From NCBI GenBank assembly GCA_025667525.1, contig CM046882.1, positions 216,674,592 through 216,738,591 on the forward strand: a stretch of 64,000 nt of DNA, written 5' to 3'. Shown here piece by piece: positions 33,898 to 45,050 of the stretch. Position 1 is the stretch's first letter, and the number at the start of each line of letters is the position of its first letter. Below the pieces are notes generated by a model. It made no database searches, was not told the origin of the DNA, and worked only from the letters and a program-made list of their open reading frames with translations. The translations under genes and the position numbers were made by a program. This stretch comes from Glebionis coronaria (lineage: Eukaryota; Streptophyta; Magnoliopsida; Asterales; Asteraceae).

Positions 33898-35348
33898 TGT
33901 TAATGCAAAGTAATGCATAAAAATATTATTATTGTTAACTAATCTTTCTCAGTTTTGATCAAGAAAAATTAAAAAGACATTTATCGTCAAATACAATCAT
34001 AAGACGAATTATATAACAAACACTATCCTCAAGGTAATAATCATTTAACTATTACACTAACATATCTTAATCATGATTAGTGATCATAAAAGTGATTAGT
34101 CCTAAACTTACATTTTATCAAATGTGACAAGATTTTTTAATAAACTTTATTTTTAAGAAAATGTTTTATTAAAATGGAAAATGTAAATTTGAATATGGCA
34201 TATTCCAAATGCCATAGGAATATCCTTTGAGGGTAAAAACTTACATCAGATATTAATCCCCCACTAAAAGATAAAAGGGAGCGGAGTCTATGAACACGGA
34301 TCCTTAAATGCCTATGCGGTTCCATAGTGATAAGGAACCACAGGCACAATTAAGGAACCGCGCTCAGAGAGCCGTTGGCTTTTGTCTCCAATAAGTAGTG
34401 GATCAAATCTACATTTACTACAACCCTTTTTGGACACTCTTTCTGCTATCGTTCTCCTTTCTAATTCCTAATCATTTGTAAATGATCAGCTAATGTGCTA
34501 AGTATGTTTACTTATGATTATCCCCTTGATCTCGTTTACTACCTTGTCCAAAGAGAAGATCACTCACACACTTGTGATGTGAGTAAAGATGAAGACTTGA
34601 TGAAGATCATCCTCTCCTAAAGATCTAGTCATGTTCATCATTTGTTTTATTTGAGTCTTATGTAGATCCAATGAATTTGTGAATACTTGGATCTAGTCTT
34701 GTGTAAATCCATTGTATATGTGTATACTTGGATTTGTGTTGTGTAAATCCAAGTTACATGTGTATACTTGGATATGTGTTTTATTGAGTTATAATAGTTG
34801 TGAGTTGTGAGTTCTCACTAAACTATAAAGTGATGTGGTTGTGTCTTTGTGAGTTCTCACTAAACTATAAAGTGATGTGTAGTTATGTCTTGTGAAGTTC
34901 TCACTTAGCTTCAAAGTGAAGAGTCGTGAAGATTGGTTCTACCTTTTGATTAAAACTCGATATCTATCCTTGTGTCTTAAAATGGTGAAGTAGGCACGTT
35001 GTGAATATTGGTTCTATCTTTCGATTAGAACTCGAAATCTAGCCTTGTGTCGTAAAATGGTGAAGTAGGCAACGTTGTGAAGATTGGTTCTATCTTTCGA
35101 TTAAAACTCGACATCTAGCCTTGTGTCGTAAAATGGTGAAGTGGGCGACGTTGTGTAGATTAGTCGTAGCTAAGATTAGGTCTCGACATTTAGCTGTGTC
35201 GGAAAATAATGTAAGCGACGTTGTAATGTTTTCTCCGCCAAGAAGGGAGCTTGTGGATATAGTGGAAATCTCGAGTAAGGTGTACTCGAGTAATAGATTA
35301 GGAACGAAAATAGAGCTTCATTGCCGAACCACTATATATCTTGGTGTC
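33898..35348 (+). repeat. Element C 3' LTR, first part
   Basis: Matches 15640 to about 17090. Starts TGTTAATGC and includes the hairpin cassette at 34306-34370 (GCGGTTCCATAGTGATAAGGAACC). Interrupted after GTGTC by Athila-2. Confidence 0.92.
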
Positions 35349-37034
35349 TGATAGGTGTGAAAACACCCATCCTTTTACCACTTAATTATAATAATAACCA
35401 AGCCAAAACGTGTATTTTATGTCGTAAATGTCGGAATTATGCGTGGTTTGTGTTTTTATTGTGTTTTAGGACCAAAAGATGAAAAAAGAAGAAAACACGG
35501 GCTTTCACGGCCTTTTATCGAAGAAAACGAGAAAAGACGAAGTCAAAAGATCAAGTGTGCAAAAATAACGGAAGTCCAAGGCCTATTCTGAATATTTATC
35601 GAAGAAAAAGTCTAAAGACGGAAGTTTAATGAAGTCGAAGAACCAAGTCTAATTAAAGAAGAAAATTATAAGACGAGTTCAAATTATATCGACAAATCCC
35701 GAGACGACGTCGAGAAAGACAAAGAATTTAAATCGATTCGAGATAAGAAGAAAGAAGGAAGAAAGCACCAACATTTTAATCCTCCTATAAATACCCTCCT
35801 AATGTGTCATTAGGAGGTGGTTAGTTAGTTTAGATTAGGAGTAGGAGTAGATTACTTTCTCTCTCTAGTTTTCTTTAATGTTCTTCAAGCTTTTTCTTTA
35901 ATCTTTTTTAAATCTTTGATCTTTAATCTTTTTAATTCAGGTTTTTAATCATCTTCTTCTACCTTTCTTATTTTGTTTATCTTTGATTCATGTTAATCTT
36001 TGATTTTATTTCATCTTAATGTTTATTTGATTAAAAAGTTAATCTTTTTATTCATATATAAGTTTTAATACGAATACGCTTTGAGCTTGACATGCTTATT
36101 GGCTTATTTTGTATTTAGCTTATTTACTTTTTAGTTTTCTTAAAAAGTTTAGTCTTTTTAAAGTTTGATTCATAAAGTTTGCTTATTTCGTATTTTAAAA
36201 GTTTTTAAATTTGTGCTTATTGAGTTGGTTAAGTTTTTGTTAATTGTTCTTTTTAGAAGTGCTTATTGGTTTACTAGCTTATGCTCATCCATCCGAATAT
36301 TGTGATTTTTCCATCACAATAGGGTTTCTACATTGTGACAGCTTATTGTGATAGTTTTTCCGATCACTTATTCCGATCGTAGGTTGCGATCGCCCATGGC
36401 ATCGTACTTTGCGATCTGGTATAAGGCTTATTGTGACGAGATGCTGCCTAATTTTTTTTAGCCACATTCAGATAGAAACATTCAGATAGAAACATTCAGA
36501 TAGAAACATTCAGATAGAAACATTCAGATAGAAACATTCAGATAGAAACATTCAAATAGAAACATTCAGATAGAAACATTCAGATAGAAATATTCAGATA
36601 GAATTATTCAGATAGAAACATTTAGATAGAAACATTCAGATAGAAACATTCAGATAGAAACATTCAGATAGAAACATTTAGATAGAAACATTCACATAGA
36701 ATTATTCAGATTGAATTATTTCGATATAAGTTTTTAAATTTTTGTCATTTACTTTTAAGTATTAATTTTTAGTTTAAAATTCTAGCTTCCACTTTTACTT
36801 AACGACATTTACATTTGTTTTTACATTTTCATTTATATCTACATATTCCTTTTACTTGTAGTTTAAAATACATAAGCTTTTCCCTTTATATTCCACCAAG
36901 AACGACTGAGTCGTACAGTTAACTAGTAATCAATTCGAATTGAATTGAGACGAACAAATTTTCATACTTGGCAAAAACCTTGTATCGAATGACTGGAACA
37001 ACGAACTTTCATATGAGGCAAACCCTAGTTATTA
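35349..37034 (+). repeat. Athila-2 5' LTR (1686 bp)
   Basis: Copy of 40752-42408. TATA box TATAAATA at 35786. Contains TTGTGAT/TTGCGATC motifs and a 14-bp tandem array. Confidence 0.93.
36465..36720 (+). repeat. 14-bp tandem array CATTCAGATAGAAA, about 18 copies
   Basis: Regular 14-bp period with point variants (CATTTAG, TATTCAG, GAATTATTCAG). The 3' LTR counterpart at 41868-42094 has about 16 copies. There are no spacers, so this is a minisatellite and not a CRISPR array. Confidence 0.95.
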
Positions 37035-37036
37035 AA

Positions 37037-37053
37037 TGGCGCTGCTGCCGGCT
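37037..37053 (+). other. Primer-binding site, tRNA-Asp type (Athila-2)
   Basis: TGGCGCTGCTGCCGGCT, two nucleotides after the LTR; close to Athila-1's site. Confidence 0.8.
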
Positions 37054-37263
37054 CTTTTCGTGAAGATTAGCGGTTTATTGTGAGAGACACGATGGATTTT
37101 GGGATCCGTTCACTTTTGAACGTTATTTTTGTGTCAAAAATTTTCAAAAATCCATAAAAATAAAAAATTTCAAAAATCCAAAAACATTTGAAAAATCATA
37201 AAAGCATTTCTTTTTCGAATGTTTTGCACCAAAAATATTCTTCTTGCTTATCTATTGTTCTTA

Positions 37264-38766
37264 ATGGATTCGTTTGTTGACTGTGTAGGGTGTGGAAGAC
37301 CATCTTCTGGTAGTCAATCCTGTCAATGGTGTTCATGCGAACGGTGTGGAATGGATATCCCTAATTACAAATTTGGCCGTTGTCTATCGTGCAATTCGAT
37401 CAATTCATACTTCAATTCATTCTTCTCTCACTATTTCACCCTCTCCCATATATGACGATCCATATCAACAAAATGCACCGGGTTTCTCTCAATACCCGTG
37501 TTGCAACAATTATGGGGGCCCTCACGATACTTCTTATTGTCAGCCAATGAATTATTATAAGCCAAACCCGTGTTCTACTTCTTTTCAACCAATGATTTAT
37601 GATGGACCACATCCGTGCTATAATTCTGGTTTTCACAATTTTGAGCCCCCACAATACACCCTCGATCATCAATCTTCTGTTGGAATGTGTGAAGAAGAAC
37701 GAGCCAATTTTTTGAATACACTTCAATACGTTCAACAACAATTAGCTAGCATACGCGAAGCAAAGGAGGAGGAAAAGCGACAACAACAAGAACAAGTATC
37801 TAATCTTAGTAATTATACTCCTCCTCTTGTGCGTCCGCACTACTATTATGATGATGACGAGGATGATATCTATGATCTCAACCCATCTTCTGAGATTACT
37901 ACTCCTACTCTTGATATCCCTAATGCGTCTAAGGATAGTGATAAATCGAGTGAGATTAGTGATTTTGGTCTTGACAAATTCTTTGATGAGGTTTGTGATG
38001 TCCCTACTTTTGCTGAACTTACGGACGAGATCGCTCTTAATGATGATGATTTGTCTCCATGCTATGAGAATTTCACTTTTGAAATTTCTCCTTCTCCTCC
38101 GGGCGATGAAGGCGATGTTGATTTATTCTCTCCGATATTCGAGAAGTTCACCACTGAACTTGGTCTTGTAGATGAGGTGGAAGACGTTATTCTTCGCGAC
38201 AAATTACTGAAAGTTCATCTTCTTATTGCTAAAATTGAAGCGTTGAATTCTGCTCCTATTTCTGAGTCTTTACCTCCGTCTAGTACTTCAGTTGAGAATA
38301 ATGATACAGCTATGGAGGAAATCGACATTCTCTCAATACCTCCGGGTATTGATGATGATGACACGGGGGGGGGGGGGGGGGGGGGAGGGATATTATTTTT
38401 TATAATTTTCTGCATGAAGGTATTGTCCCTAGTCCCCCTCCCGAGCACCCTTTATCCCAAACATTAGACACCATTACGGAGGATGAGTGCTTTGACCCGG
38501 GGGGTGACATTGACCATTCTATGATTGACACCTTTAAGGTTGTGCCGCTCAGTGATCATCCATTATCTTTGGGGGATGACAATGTGCTTCCTTTACCCAC
38601 CCCACCTCCCGTGGATCACAACCTCACATACTTTTCGTATGTTGAGCAGACTTTTCTACCCTTCAAGACTTATCCTCCGGCCTCTCCTGTTGTATTTTCC
38701 TCCGGGAACGAGGACAAGGTCTTTGATCCCGGTATTACATTGGAGGCTTCCCCATGGACTATTTAA
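37264..38766 (+). pseudogene. Athila-2 Cys-rich/acidic protein, unknown function
   Basis: I infer one gene with two frame changes. The frame-1 start MDSFVDCVGCGRP gives four CxxC pairs (CVGC, CQWC, CERC, CLSC), zinc-ribbon-like. It ends at a TGA at 37453. Frame 2 carries on from about 37440 with CCNNYGGPHDTSYC, an incomplete knuckle like Athila gag's, then a Pro/Tyr-rich stretch, a coiled-coil-like EEERANFLNTLQYVQQQLAS, and a long acidic region rich in Asp and Glu. A run of 21 G at 38365-38385 shifts the frame. The original frame-1 end reads to 38766 with SSGNEDKVFDPGITLEASPW. I recall similar Cys-rich Athila-associated proteins from Asteraceae annotations. Function unknown; possibly a gag-derived RNA-binding protein. 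Confidence 0.6.
38365..38385 (+). repeat. Poly-G run (21 G)
   Basis: Uninterrupted G tract followed by AGGGA inside the acidic ORF. It encodes Gly only by slippage and moves the frame. Confidence 0.95.
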
Positions 38767-40736
38767 TTCGGGGACGAGTCAGGCTCACGACTCGGTTAAC
38801 AAAAACAAGCGTTTCTCGGGAGGGGAGACCCTTGTATATGTTTGTGTTTTCTTTGTTATCATGTGCAGGGAAACGAGCTTTCAAAGATCCATTCTTGATG
38901 ACTTTTGATGACCCGTGATTCCGTGTTCCCGTCTTCCCGGTTCTATCCTAAACTCTTTTGATTCCCTATTTTATATTCTTCAATTTTAAAAATAGCAATC
39001 ACTTTAGTTGTCCTTTCCTTTGCAAGATTTAAACAACGTGCGCAATGTCCTAAGTGTAGGGGAGTTTACACCCACATGCTTAAACATTGAGGAAAATGTT
39101 TATATTAAGTGTAGGGGGACTTCTATCGAAGTTAAGTGGGCTTTTCCTTGTATTTGTCCTCATTTTAACCGGAAAATCGATTTTTCGACATTTTTTTTAA
39201 AATTTTGATCTATTTTGGCCTAGTTGTTTTTACCTTTGTATAGTTATTTTCTTTCTTTGCTAGAATAAATTTTAATAAAGTGGTATTAATCTTTCAACAT
39301 TGTGAATCTTTTGACTCAACCCGAGTTTACTTATCCAAGTTTACTATAGCTAGTATCCTTAACGTGTTTATGTCAAGTTTTGTTAGGATTTTATATAGAG
39401 AACTTTAAAACGCGAAAGTCTTAACTCTCATGGGTTAAGAACAAGAACTTTTCGCAAGTTCCTATAATTGATCCTAGAAAGTCGTTTATCAAGGGAACTT
39501 TAAAATGCGAATTCTAAACTTCAAAGAGTCTAAGAATTTGCAAGATCCTATAGATGACTTGAAAACCCAAAACTTTGATTTAATTGGCTAAGAATTCACG
39601 AGTCTCATTCCTTGAGATTTTAAATTATGGTGAACGAGAGATGATAGAGTCAATTATAAGTTTGGTATTCTTTCATGAATTTATGTGAGTTAATTATGAG
39701 CTTTTTCTCCCATCGCTTGTTAATAAATTTAATTGCAATAAGTAAGGTTGTAAGATTTGAAAAGTTACTTAGCTTCTAGCCCAAGATCGTTTAAAAGTTA
39801 CTCGATATTAATTAGAGTTCATAGCCAAGGCGTAACTTATTGAAGCGGGATGCAAAGATTGGCGAGTCCGAAAAGGTCCTAACAAGGCATGAGGGCTACA
39901 TTTTGTTGCTAAAGATCCAAAGTGATGTGAAGAATCATTTATCAAAAATCAATATGAAGGATCGAGACACACGATGAAAAGCAAATACTCCCCTAAAGAT
40001 CATGGAGAAGTCTATCCAAAAAGGCCTTAACAAGGTATTAGGATAAATAGATCCAAGTCCTAAAAGGAGGCGGATCGTTGTATATCAACATCCCAAATAA
40101 ATATTAGAGAAAAATGAAGAAGTCGTGGTCCAAATATGAAGAATCTCTCAAAAAGTTCAAGTGAAGAAATTCCTATTATGAAGAGAAGACCATTATTTCA
40201 TGAACGTCTCTCAAGATTTGAAGTATGAAGTCAATGCCAAATATCAATCTAAGAAAGGTCTCAAATCGTGAAGCGAGTTATGCCAAGATATGAACTTTAT
40301 GAGGTCCCGAGAAGCAGTTTTAAAAGATTTTGTCCTTTAGCTAACTATTGATTAAACCGTCCTACTTTATTTTCAGCCTTAATAACTATCGAAATAAGTC
40401 AACAATGCATCCTCGTGATCATTCAAGACAACAATAAAATATAAGAGATACGCCTAGGAATAAGGGAGTCTAAGTAAATAATTGGCCCAAATGAGTTTGT
40501 GTTAGTTTGTTAACTTATAATAACAATGATCTCGTTTTTAAGCTTAGTATGGGGAACGTGAAACTTGAGGATGATAAACATTCATGACAATCCAAAGCCT
40601 CAATGTAAGTCTTTAATCTCTTTATTTGTTTTTTTTCCTTTAATTATGTTTAATAAATGCCAAGGTAGGTTAATTATGATGAAAAATATAAAACGTGTTT
40701 TGTAATTAATGCATTGCATGAGGACATTGCAATGGT
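38767..40736 (+). other. Athila-2 3' non-coding region
   Basis: Related along its length to 8849-10758 of Athila-1. Shared landmarks include GAGTCAGGCTC.CGACTCGGTT, the AAACATTGAGGAxAATGTTT hairpin (39082-39101), and TAAGTGTAGGGG motifs at 39051 and 39106. Confidence 0.8.
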
Positions 40737-40751
40737 CAAGTGTAGGGGATT
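40737..40751 (+). other. Polypurine tract of Athila-2
   Basis: CAAGTGTAGGGGATT abutting the 3' LTR, identical to Athila-1's tract except for its first base. Confidence 0.75.
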
Positions 40752-42408
40752 TGATAGGTGTGAAAACACCCATCCTTTTACCACTTAATTATAATAATAA
40801 CCAAGCCAAAACGTGTATTTTATGTCGTAAATGTCGGAATTATGCGTGGTTTGTGTTTTTATTATGTTTTAGGACCAAAAGATGAAAAAGGAAGAAAACA
40901 CGGGCTTTCACGGGCTTTTATCGAAGAAAACGAGAAAAGACGAAGTCAAAAGATCAAGAGTGCAAAAAGAACGGAAGTCCAAGGCATATTCTGAAGATTT
41001 ATCGAAGAAAAAGTCTAAAGACGGAAGTTTAATGAAGTCGAAGAACCAAGTCTAATTAAAGAAGAAAATTATCAGACGAGTTCAAATTATATCGACAAAT
41101 CCCAAGACGACGTCGAGAAAGACAACGAATTTAAATCGAGTCGAGACAAGAAGAAAGAAGGAAGAAAGCACCAACATTTTACTCCTCCTATAAATACCCT
41201 CCTAATGTGTCATTAGGAGGTGGTTAGTTAGTTTAGATTAGGAGTAGGAGTAGATTACTTTCTCTCTCTAGTTTTCTTTAATGTTCTTCAAGCTTTTTCT
41301 TTAATCTTGTTTAAATCTTTGATCTTTAATCTTTTTAATTCTAGTTTTTAATCATCTTCTTCTACCTTTCTTATTTTGTTTATCTTTGATTCATGTTAAT
41401 CTTTGATCTTATTTCATCTTAATGTTTATTTGATTAAAAAGTTTATCTTTTTATTCATCTATAAGTTTTAATACGAATAAGCTTTGACCTTGACATGCTT
41501 ATTGGCTTATTTTGTATTTAGATTATTTACTTTTTAGTTTTCTTAAAAAGTTTAGTCTTTTTAAAGTTTGATTCATAAAGTTTGCTTATTTTGTATTTTA
41601 AAAGTTTTCAAATTTGTGCTTATTGAGTTGGTTAACTTTTTGTTAATTGTTCTTTTTAGAAGTGCTTATTGGTTTACTAGCTTATGCTCATCCATCCGAA
41701 TATTGTGATTTTTACATCACAATAGGGTTTCTACATTGTGACAGCTTATTCTGATAGTTTTTTCGATCACTTATTCCGATCATAGGTTGCGATCGCCCCT
41801 GGCATCTTACTTTGCGATCAGGTATAAGGCTTATTGTGACGAAATGCTTCCCAAATTTTTTTAGCCACATTCATATAGAAACATTCAGATAGAAACATTC
41901 AGATAGAAACATTCAGATAGAAACATTCAGATAGAATTATTCAGATAGAAACATTTAGATAGAAACATTCAGATAGAAATATCCAGATAGAAACATTCAG
42001 ATAGAAACATTCAAATAGAAACATTAAGATAGAAACATTCAGATAGAAACATTCAGATAGAAACATTCAGATAGAATTATTCAGATTGAATTATTTTGAT
42101 AGAAGTTTTTAATTTTTCGTCATTTACTTTTAAGTATAATTTTTAGTTGAAAATTTCTAGCTTCCACTTTTACTTAACGAAATTTACATTTGTTTTTACA
42201 TTTTCATTTATATATAAATTTTCATTTTACTTGTAGTTTAAAATAGATAACCTTTTCCCTTTATATTCCACCAAGAACGATTGAGTCGCACAATTAACTA
42301 GTAATCAATTCGAATTGAATCGAGACGAAAACATTTTCATACTTGATAAAAACCTTGTATCAAATGACTAGAACAACGAACTTTCATATGAGGCAAACCC
42401 AGTTATTA
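40752..42408 (+). repeat. Athila-2 3' LTR (1657 bp)
   Basis: TATA box at 41189; 14-bp array at 41868-42094, shorter than in the 5' LTR. Ends AGTTATTA, then GTGTC. Confidence 0.93.
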
Positions 42409-42413
42409 GTGTC

Positions 42414-42636
42414 TTCCTATTAGGTCGTTTCTTTCCTTACTTTTTACTTACTCTTACTATCATATCATTCACATCTACTATTTGTCATTGTTAATGCTTT
42501 AGAATTGAACCTGATCATTATGCAACTACCTTTCAAGTAAAACGTAGTTTTGAGAAAAACCTAATTGAAAGGAATTTTAATTAGGACATAAGCCGAATAG
42601 AAACTATTAAACTTCCGCCCCCTTCTAGTATCTACA
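42414..42636 (+). repeat. Element C 3' LTR, second part
   Basis: Continues the LTR after Athila-2 (TTCCTATTAGGTCG...) and ends AGTATCTACA, followed by the CATTT duplication. Confidence 0.9.
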
Positions 42637-42641
42637 CATTT

Positions 42642-43728
42642 CACTCATGCCTAGCTAGTAAGAAAGAATTTTGATGAGATCAAGGCTCTCTATGAACAAC
42701 ATAAAAGGAGTGTCTTGAAGTTTGTTGATGTTGGTTTTGAAGAGGACAAAAGAGCTATTGAGGAAGCTAAGAAACATATGCAACAACAGAGACGGTTTGG
42801 AAGTACACCTAGACTTGATACAGAAGGAAGTTCTCCACCTATTATGACTACTTATACCAGGAAGAATAAGAAAACAAATGAGATTCCAAAAGAAGCCGAA
42901 ACTCAAGTATTGGATGAGGGTAACAAAGCTTAAAGTGTTGAAGAGACTGAAAATGTACATGCGGTACATACACAGTCAATGGTATATGGAGAAACGGTAA
43001 ATACATAGGAACTCTTGGAGGAACACACTATGCAAACACAACATGAAAAAGGAACCTCCAGAGGTACTAAGAGAAAAAAATCAACTAGAAGGAAGCACCT
43101 AGCAAGGAAAAGTGGAAAGCCTACAACTGATGAAGAAAGTGACAGTGATGAGAGCTGTAGAAAGTACTTGAAGATAGTTGGATTTTCAGATCAATACATG
43201 GATACAGAGATCTTAGGAAAGAAATATTCCATTACAAGATGGACAGGTGCTACTAATCAAGGACTTGAAGCTCATGGGATAACCATAACAGATGGAACAT
43301 TCAGGATGTTTAGGTTATTAGAAGAAATACTTCATATACTTGATAGAAAAGATATTTAGGATCTATACAAGTATGTCCAATGAGGAAGTGAAGGGGGAGA
43401 ACAAGTCTCTTTTTTACTTCATGAGCTGAGATTTATGTATGAGCCATATACTGCTAATCAAGAGATATTGAAAGAATTGGAAGACAAGGTTCTTACATAC
43501 TAGAGATACTTTAGATCTTGTGGAGTACACACATTGGATGTAGATGATGTCACTTATTACATGCTTCAAGAGATAAGATATCCTTTTGGAAGAAGAATGT
43601 TAGAAAGGATGTTGGATCTTCAACTAGATGCTTCAGAAGAATCCACAAGTGCTTTGGAGTTGATAAGGATGATCAAGCAGCAAATCAAGGATTTGGAGAG
43701 AGATGAGGAAACAGAAAAGGAACTTTAA
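42642..43728 (+). pseudogene. Copia B env-like ORF, second segment
   Basis: Continues 15639 in frame after element C is removed. Landmarks: KNFDEIKALYEQHKRS, a basic KRKKSTRRKHLARKSGK stretch, ILGKKYSITRWTGATNQGLE, LLEEILHILDRKDI and a C-terminal SCGVHTLDVDDVTYYML...RYPFGRRMLERML. The last motifs are the conserved end of the Copia 'env-like' ORF and are also seen, diverged, in the minus-strand copy at 51613-52314. At least five in-frame stops (near 42652, 42931, 43006, 43357, 43501) mark decay. No signal peptide or clear membrane segment is visible. Confidence 0.78.
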
Positions 43729-44595
43729 GTGTTTGACTTCCAGTCACACTTTACAAACGGTCATCAGTTCACCATGTCTAATCCACATAAGAACTGACAA
43801 GTCCATAAGCAAACAGTTTATGGTAAAGACTTCTCAAATCCATTGATAGCTGGTAGTTTGCTAAAAACTACATGGTAATTAAATCATCATTCTTAATTGC
43901 AAAGATTTGGCTAGTCCTAGCGCAAACGATTCTAGGTAAAGACTCTATCAAATGTGTTATATGGTTGAAAGTTTACCAAAAATTGTAGGGTTATGAGTAC
44001 ACCTTATTCTTGATTAATAAATTATTGGCTATTCCAGAGTGTACGGCTAACTGGTAAGAATAAATCAAATCCGTTGATATCTGACGATTTGCTAAAAATC
44101 ATGATGCCAATACAGATTGGTTTGTTGTTAATTGTTTTATTTCAGGTGAGTATATATAAGGAAGATTGTTGATTCATAAATTACATTGGTGACATGTTCA
44201 AGGATATTCATTCTTATCAAGGAGATTATGGAGAAGGTTTTGTCATCATCAAATAAGAGAAGATGATCCATGATCTAGAGCCATACAAGTTTTACCTGAA
44301 GATGACAAGGTCTAAAATATGAAGACAATAGAGTTGATGAAAATTTTAAAGAATGTTCAAGTTCAAGACAGAGAAGATCATACTTTAAAGACAAAGATGA
44401 AGTTCATAAAGAATTGGAGTTCATTATACCAGAGCAGATCTGTAGTAGTGTTTGGATACATTCAGTTGGTACAAAGATCAAAATTACCAAGTTTAATCCT
44501 GATTTGAGGTGAAGTTTGAATACATGTGTTATTATACATTCAACACACACATAAACAAGAAGAAAACAAGTTATCATTCTTGTTTAGGGGAGGAT
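43729..44595 (+). other. Copia B 3' untranslated region with stem-loop modules
   Basis: Three modules related to those of Copia A: GTAGTTT-GCTAA-AAACTAC (43853-43871), a weak one near 43966-43988, and GATTT-GCTAA-AAATC (44086-44100). Each follows a TCAAATCCGTTGAT-like sequence. Ends with the polypurine tract TTTAGGGGAGGA. Confidence 0.75.
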
Positions 44596-45050
44596 TGTTA
44601 GGAATTATTTGTAAAAGTACCAAGTACTGTTAGTTATGTACTAAGTATAGTTATTATAGTAACTACTGTTAGTATTAGTGCGGTACATGCTAAGTACCAT
44701 TAAGCTAAATGTAAGTAATGCTAGTATAGATAAGGACTGAAATATCTTTAGTAAAGATATGTTCTAGGTATATCGAGAGAATATCGTCTGTGATATACTT
44801 ATCTAAATAGAATATTCTAGGGGTTCCTTGCACTATAAAAGGAACATAGGAATGATGCATTTATTGTACCTTTTCCACAGTTGATTAATAAGAATTGAAT
44901 AGTTAGAGTATATTGTTGTTCTTCTTTGATTTCATAAGTTAGATTCCGCATAACTTATTAGAGTTTAGTAAGTCTCTCAAGTGCTCTAGTTTGTTTGCAA
45001 GATATTGTGCAATCCTTAACAAGATCTTGATCTATTCAAAGGGATCAACA
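44596..45050 (+). repeat. Copia B 3' LTR (455 bp)
   Basis: Starts TGTTAGGAATT and ends GGGATCAACA. TATA box TATAAAAG at 44834. Distinct in sequence from the Copia A LTR apart from ends, TATA context and the ATTCCGCA motif. Its 5' partner is outside the window. Confidence 0.85.

Larger units (their letters stand above)
35349..42408 (+). mobile_element. Athila-2, non-autonomous Athila-type element (7.06 kb)
   Basis: LTRs 35349-37034 and 40752-42408. Target duplication GTGTC (35344-35348, 42409-42413). tRNA-Asp-type primer site and the TAAGTGTAGGGG-type polypurine tract are shared with Athila-1. No gag core, protease, RT or integrase is present. The only coding region is a Cys-rich then acidic protein (37264-38766). 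The LTR begins with the same TGATAGGTGTGAAAACACCC as Athila-1 but ends GTTATTA, giving TG...TA termini. Confidence 0.93.
15640..42636 (+). mobile_element. Element C: large non-autonomous LTR retrotransposon with two nested insertions
   Basis: LTRs at 15640-17303 and at 33898-35348 plus 42414-42636. Target duplication CATTT (15635-15639, 42637-42641), tRNA-Met primer site and a polypurine tract before the 3' LTR. Net size without nested elements is about 9.8 kb, with an internal region of about 6.5 kb. No protease, RT or integrase is visible. It encodes instead a pseudogene resembling 'putative plant transposon proteins' (19378-20601) and two Ser/Pro-rich ORFs. It must have used enzymes supplied in trans. 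Confidence 0.88.

Noticed and set aside
36465..36720. Regular short repeats suggesting a CRISPR-like array
   Set aside because: The 14-bp units are directly tandem with no spacers and lie inside a plant LTR; it is a minisatellite.
37292..37440. Start of the Athila-2 ORF at 37292 as the true N-terminus
   Set aside because: The overlapping frame from 37264 has the ordered CxxC pairs; the 37292 frame is protein-like only after about 37440.
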